From Elusimicrobiales bacterium (GTDB lineage Bacteria > Elusimicrobiota > Elusimicrobia > Elusimicrobiales > UBA9959): 46,844 nucleotides of DNA. The position numbers and the translations under genes are program-made. The first letter of the stretch is position 1. Every line of letters starts with the position of its first letter. Positions 43,135-46,844 of this stretch are shown here, piece by piece. Location: the NCBI GenBank assembly GCA_024681855.1, contig JAILAB010000041.1, forward strand, positions 1 through 46,844, read 5' to 3'. The notes below the pieces were generated by a model, which did not search any database, was not told the DNA's origin, and saw only the letters and a list, made by a program, of their open reading frames with translations.

Positions 43135-44244
43135 CTATTTTACCATTATCAGTTCGTACTGCTGTGTGCCAAGGCCCAGTTCTTCTGCGTGATTAAGGCA
43201 CAGTTTCCAGTCGCTGGAGGGGAATATTTTATGGAAATGGTCTCCTTCGTTGTGCCACGCTTCGGAAAGAGCAGTGTCCGGCAGCGGTTTTGCCGCATTC
43301 ACTGCGTCTATGCAGGCCCGGTCTAAGGCCACTGGGTCAAATGAGGCGAACATTCCTATATCAGCCACAACCGGCGCGTCATTTTCCGAATGGCAGTCGC
43401 AGCAGGGGGAAATGTCTATTGCAAGTGAAATATGGAAATTGGGTCTTCCGTCAAGTACAGCCATGGCGTATTCTGCCATTTTGCCATTGAGAACTTCATT
43501 GGAGGCCCTGTAATCAGGATAAATGGCATCCACAGGACATACGCCTATGCAGCGTCCGCAGCCCAGGCAGATTTCCTGATTTATAGTGCATTTTCTGTCT
43601 TTTATTTCCGGTGCCTCTACCTGGCAGGTTTTTCTGCATTTGCCGCAGCCTATGCATTTTTCCCGGCTTACACGGGGTTTGCCTGCGCTGTGCATATCCA
43701 TTTTGCCAGCACGCGAACCGCAACCCATTCCGATATTCTTCAGTGCTCCGCCGAAGCCGGTGAGTTCATGGCCTTTGAAATGGCTAAGCGAAATAACAAT
43801 GTCTGCATCCATTATGGCACGGCCTATTTTTGCTGCTTTTACATGTTTTCCGCCTCTTACCGGCACTTCTGCCTCATCTGTGCCTTTCAGTCCGTCAGCA
43901 ATTATAATCTGGCAGCCGGTGGCTATAGGAAAAAATCCGTTTTTATATGCGCTGTCAATATGGTCAAGGGCATTTTTCCTGCCTCCGACATAAAGAGTAT
44001 TGCAGTCCGTCAGGAAAGGTTTTCCGCCAAGCTCTTTTATGACATCTGCTACGGCAGCCGCATAATTGGGACGGAGATATGCAAGATTCCCCGGCTCGCC
44101 GAAATGTATTTTGATTGCGGCAAAGTGATTTTTAAAATCAATGCGCCCTATTCCAGCTGTCTTTATAAGCCTTTTGAGCTTGTCGGGGAGACTGTCTCCT
44201 GTTGCTGCTCTCATTGATGTAAAATACACTTTTGCCTTTTCCAT
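43135..44244 (-). CDS. DUF362 ferredoxin-like iron-sulfur protein
   Basis: A 369-residue protein with an N-terminal DUF362 region (KVYFTSMRAATGD, IHFGEPGNLAYLRPNYAAAV, DCNTLYVGGR, LSHFKGHELTGFGGALKNIG). Two 4Fe-4S clusters follow (CIGCGKCRKTCQVEAPEI and CLGCGRCIGVCPVDAIY). DUF362 proteins are widespread in anaerobes and their reaction is unknown; they are probably ferredoxin-type redox carriers or enzymes. AGGAG precedes the ATG. It lies divergently from preT, so a shared redox link is possible but unproven. Confidence 0.85.
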   Translation of the reverse strand: MEKAKVYFTSMRAATGDSLPDKLKRLIKTAGIGRIDFKNHFAAIKIHFGEPGNLAYLRPNYAAAVADVIKELGGKPFLTDCNTLYVGGRKNALDHIDSAYKNGFFPIATGCQIIIADGLKGTDEAEVPVRGGKHVKAAKIGRAIMDADIVISLSHFKGHELTGFGGALKNIGMGCGSRAGKMDMHSAGKPRVSREKCIGCGKCRKTCQVEAPEIKDRKCTINQEICLGCGRCIGVCPVDAIYPDYRASNEVLNGKMAEYAMAVLDGRPNFHISLAIDISPCCDCHSENDAPVVADIGMFASFDPVALDRACIDAVNAAKPLPDTALSEAWHNEGDHFHKIFPSSDWKLCLNHAEELGLGTQQYELIMVK

Positions 44245-44698
44245 ATATATTCTCCTGTTAATATTCTAATTCATCAGTTTCTTTGCGTCTGCGGCTGTTT
44301 TTCTGCTGATATGACTGTTTTCGGTTACACTTCTTTTAAATCTAAAATTCTTAATTATCTCTTACATTATAATTTTATCAAAAGCGTTTTGCATATATTT
44401 ATGGCATATTATTGTCATTTTCTTAATCTTAAACTGATTTTGCGTATTTCTGTTCATGCTTTAATCAGCGTTAAATAAACATTGTTTAGCCTCATCTTAT
44501 GCATAATTTCCATAATTAATTGACTAATTTTTTGAGCGAGTTTTTGCATAATCTTCCAGATAAAATTTAAGTAATGTTTCATGTAAGCTTTTGAGATATC
44601 TCTGTTTCATAATTCGCTTTTTTTTAAAATTGTGTAATTCCTCCTTTATTTTGTTATCATATTTTAATACACTCTTGTAAAATACCGGAGGACATATC
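44245..44698. other. 454-bp AT-rich divergent spacer, no gene
   Basis: No supported ORF or RNA. The left end serves the DUF362 gene and the right end preT, where GGAGGA precedes the GTG start. Possible -10 elements (TATCAT at 44655-44660, TAAAAT at 44678-44683) lie before preT without a matching -35. No terminator or strong palindrome was found. Confidence 0.4.
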
Positions 44699-45916
44699 GT
44701 GTCTAAAGAATATATGAAAGAATATGACAAGGCATTGACCCCTCGCCTGGTCATGGAAGAAGCGGCCCGCTGCCTGCTGTGCCTGGATGCACCATGCTCC
44801 GCAGCCTGCCCCGCAAAAACTGATCCAGCAAAGTTTATACGCTCAGTGCGTTTTAAAAATTTTAAAGGTGCGGCAGAAACCATAAGGACGAATAACCCTC
44901 TTGGTTCTATATGCGCAAGAGTCTGCCCCACTGAAAGATATTGTGAAAAAGCCTGCTCCCGCTGCGGCATAGACAATCCAATAAACATAGGCGCAATACA
45001 GCGTTATGTTACGGATTTTGAACAGGCCTGCGGAATGGAAATACTGGAGGCCGGAACACCGAACGGGAAGAAAGTCGCAATAATCGGCTCAGGCCCTGCC
45101 GGGCTTTCCGCCGCCGCATTCCTTGCCCAGAAAGGCTTTGCCGCAGAGATATTTGAAAAATCGGAAAAAGCCGGCGGATACCTGCGCTACGGCATTCCCG
45201 AATACAGGCTGCCAAATTCCATAGTGGACTATGAAATAGCCCGCATAGAGAAATTAGGCGTAAAGATAAACACAAACTGCGAAATAAAATCGGTTGCGGA
45301 ACTTTCACAGAAATATGATGCCGTCCTTATAGCCACAGGCTTCAGCAAAGGCAAGAACCTTGCCATGTTTGACGGCTGCAAAAACGTAAGCACCGCTACG
45401 GAATTTCTTAAAGAGGCAAAGAGCAAAGCCGGAAAAATAGAACTGCCGGACAATGTTCTTGTCATTGGCGGCGGCGATGTGGCAATGGATACAGTAACAA
45501 CACTCCGCCTGCTCGGAGTAAAACATGTTACAGATGTTGTTTATGAGACTTTTGACGAGTTCCGCGCCAGCCGCAAGGAACTAAGAACCTCTCAGGAGAA
45601 CAATGTTTCCATAATTGACGGCTTCAAGCCTGTAGCCGTAAACGGCAATGAGGTGTCATTCCAGCACCGCTATACCGGTGCGGAGCTTAAAGTAAAGGCG
45701 GATATGATAATTCTTGCCATAGGCCAGGAAAACGAGCTTGACAAACTGAGCATTCCGTCTGAAAAAGGCGAAGTAAAGGCGGAAGGAAACCGCATGGGAA
45801 CTTCCAATATCTTCTTCGCTGGCGACATAGGTCATGCGGAAAAAACCGTCGTCTACGCAGTAGGCACAGCCAAACAGGCTGCCGCAGACATAGCAGAATA
45901 CCTTGGAGGCAAATAA
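44699..45916 (+). CDS. preT: NAD-dependent dihydropyrimidine dehydrogenase subunit PreT
   Basis: A 405-residue electron-input subunit of the PreTA enzyme, which reduces uracil and thymine to dihydropyrimidines with NADH. N-terminal Cys motifs for 4Fe-4S clusters are [19 protein letters not shown] and [22 protein letters not shown] binding is at [17 protein letters not shown] and NAD binding at [13 protein letters not shown]; the end has [19 protein letters not shown]. It starts at GTG 44699 with a GGAGGA ribosome site. The preA gene follows two bases after the stop, separating it from the related GltD subunit of glutamate synthase. Confidence 0.92.
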   Translation: MSKEYMKEYDKALTPRLVMEEAARCLLCLDAPCSAACPAKTDPAKFIRSVRFKNFKGAAETIRTNNPLGSICARVCPTERYCEKACSRCGIDNPINIGAIQRYVTDFEQACGMEILEAGTPNGKKVAIIGSGPAGLSAAAFLAQKGFAAEIFEKSEKAGGYLRYGIPEYRLPNSIVDYEIARIEKLGVKINTNCEIKSVAELSQKYDAVLIATGFSKGKNLAMFDGCKNVSTATEFLKEAKSKAGKIELPDNVLVIGGGDVAMDTVTTLRLLGVKHVTDVVYETFDEFRASRKELRTSQENNVSIIDGFKPVAVNGNEVSFQHRYTGAELKVKADMIILAIGQENELDKLSIPSEKGEVKAEGNRMGTSNIFFAGDIGHAEKTVVYAVGTAKQAAADIAEYLGGK

Positions 45917-45918
45917 AA

Positions 45919-46844
45919 ATGAAAAAGAAAGACTTAGGAATAAATTTCCTTGGAGTGCATTTTGACAATCCGTTCTGCCTCTCATCATCGCCAGTAGGCA
46001 ATTGCTATGACATGTGCCGCAAGGCTTATGAGACAGGCTGGGGCGGCGTTGTATTTAAAACTATTGGTCCAAAACATTTTCTTATAGATGAGGTTTCACC
46101 ACGCTTTGACTCAGTAACTAAAGAGGCTGAACCTTTCGTTGGCTTTAAGAACATGGAGCAGATAGCGGAGCATCCTCTTGAGCAGAATCTTGAGGATCTT
46201 CGCCGCCTGAAAAAGGAATTTCCGAATAAAGTTCTGATAGCATCCATCATGGGAACGAATGAGGCAGACTGGGAAGAGCTGGCCCGCCTGGTTGAAGAAG
46301 CCGGAGCGGACATGATAGAAATGAACCTGTCCTGCCCGCAGATGACCTCCCATGCAATGGGTTCTGATGTTGGCTCAAATCCGGAACTCTGCCGCAAATA
46401 CTGCGCCGCAGTGAAGCGCGGCTCAAAGCTGCCGATGATGGCAAAAATGACGCCTAACATTATGGATATGGTGCCGGTTGCCAAGGCCTGCCTTGAAGGC
46501 GGCGCTGACGGCATTTCCGCAATAAATACAATCAAGTCAATATGCAATGTGGATCTTGACAAGAAGATAGGCATGCCTATTGTGGACGGAAAATCCTCCA
46601 TATCCGGCTATTCCGGCAAGGCTGTAAAGCCCGTGGCATTGCGCTTTGTACAGCAGCTGCGCATGGGCATACCCGGCATAAACATATCCGGCATAGGCGG
46701 CATTGAAACCTGGGAAGACGCTGCTGAATTTATTCTGCTCGGCGCAAGGAACCTTCAGGTGACCACTGCCATAATGCAGTATGGCTACCGCATAGTGGAA
46801 GACATGAAGAACGGTCTTGAGCATTATATGGAAGAGCAGGGCGT
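45919..46844 (+). CDS. preA: NAD-dependent dihydropyrimidine dehydrogenase subunit PreA (partial)
   Basis: The frame from ATG 45919 is open to the window end, giving the first ~308 residues. It is the FMN TIM-barrel subunit that binds and reduces the pyrimidine: [96 protein letters not shown] and [18 protein letters not shown] are all near-identical to known PreA. The C-terminal ferredoxin domain lies beyond the window. Operon with preT. Confidence 0.93.
   Translation, partial: MKKKDLGINFLGVHFDNPFCLSSSPVGNCYDMCRKAYETGWGGVVFKTIGPKHFLIDEVSPRFDSVTKEAEPFVGFKNMEQIAEHPLEQNLEDLRRLKKEFPNKVLIASIMGTNEADWEELARLVEEAGADMIEMNLSCPQMTSHAMGSDVGSNPELCRKYCAAVKRGSKLPMMAKMTPNIMDMVPVAKACLEGGADGISAINTIKSICNVDLDKKIGMPIVDGKSSISGYSGKAVKPVALRFVQQLRMGIPGINISGIGGIETWEDAAEFILLGARNLQVTTAIMQYGYRIVEDMKNGLEHYMEEQG

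Noticed and set aside
44524-44988. 154-residue minus-strand frame opposite the preT start
   Set aside because: It overlaps the Cys-rich start of preT and has no motif or ribosome site.
44699-45916. Glutamate synthase small subunit (GltD)
   Set aside because: The domains are shared, but preA follows two bases later and no gltB is present.

Overview
The window reads as a Gram-negative, anaerobic, fermentative bacterium. The Gram-negative call rests on an AIDA-type autotransporter, an OmpA-like domain, ADP-heptose synthesis and a lipoprotein. The anaerobic call rests on an [FeFe]-hydrogenase with a NuoE/NuoF-type module, the redox repressor Rex, a radical-SAM lysine 2,3-aminomutase with lysine-fermentation partners, and PreT/PreA. 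A lone PilE-like pseudopilin beside these genes is reminiscent of gut Elusimicrobiota, but that is an inference from gene content and no search was run. No tRNA, rRNA, CRISPR array, insertion sequence or prophage gene was seen.

Layout. 1-6.5 kb: the tail of a cut-off gene, tldD-tldE, a HEAT-repeat protein, hldD (ADP-heptose epimerase) and an exported clostripain-like protein that appears to have lost both catalytic residues. 6.6-12.3 kb: a MATE exporter, a YbjN-like protein, a FkbM methyltransferase on the minus strand, and the pair pepT plus ATP-grasp ligase. 12.4-20.9 kb: a very large LplT-PlsC-acyl-ACP-synthetase fusion followed 2 bp later by rex, converging on a minus-strand hydrogenase operon hydC-hydB-hydA. 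21.1-25.9 kb: ornithine carbamoyltransferase, then kce-kdd and kamA, three steps of lysine fermentation. 26-32.5 kb: a 1.6-kresidue autotransporter with a C-terminal OmpA-like domain, followed 31 bp later by an autotransporter O-heptosyltransferase. 32.6-39.2 kb: a looser accessory stretch (AAA/DUF4143 ATPase, DUF6273 protein, NERD-nuclease helicase, pseudopilin, lipoprotein, small membrane protein, PspC) whose intergenic spaces carry dispersed palindromic repeats. 39.4-46.8 kb: a Pif1/RecD-like helicase, a sodium:solute symporter, a TPR protein, a DUF362 ferredoxin and the pyrimidine-reducing pair preT-preA, with preA cut by the window end.

How the genes fit together. PepT, the lysine genes and OTC suggest peptide and amino-acid fermentation. 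HydABC would reoxidise NADH and ferredoxin as H2 under Rex control. hldD can supply the sugar nucleotide family used by the heptosyltransferase, which is expected to glycosylate the neighbouring autotransporter. The most unusual element is that autotransporter: canonical barrel end, then a periplasmic OmpA-like domain, no ordinary N-terminal signal peptide, and a leader region with three successive hairpins and a 13-nt direct repeat.
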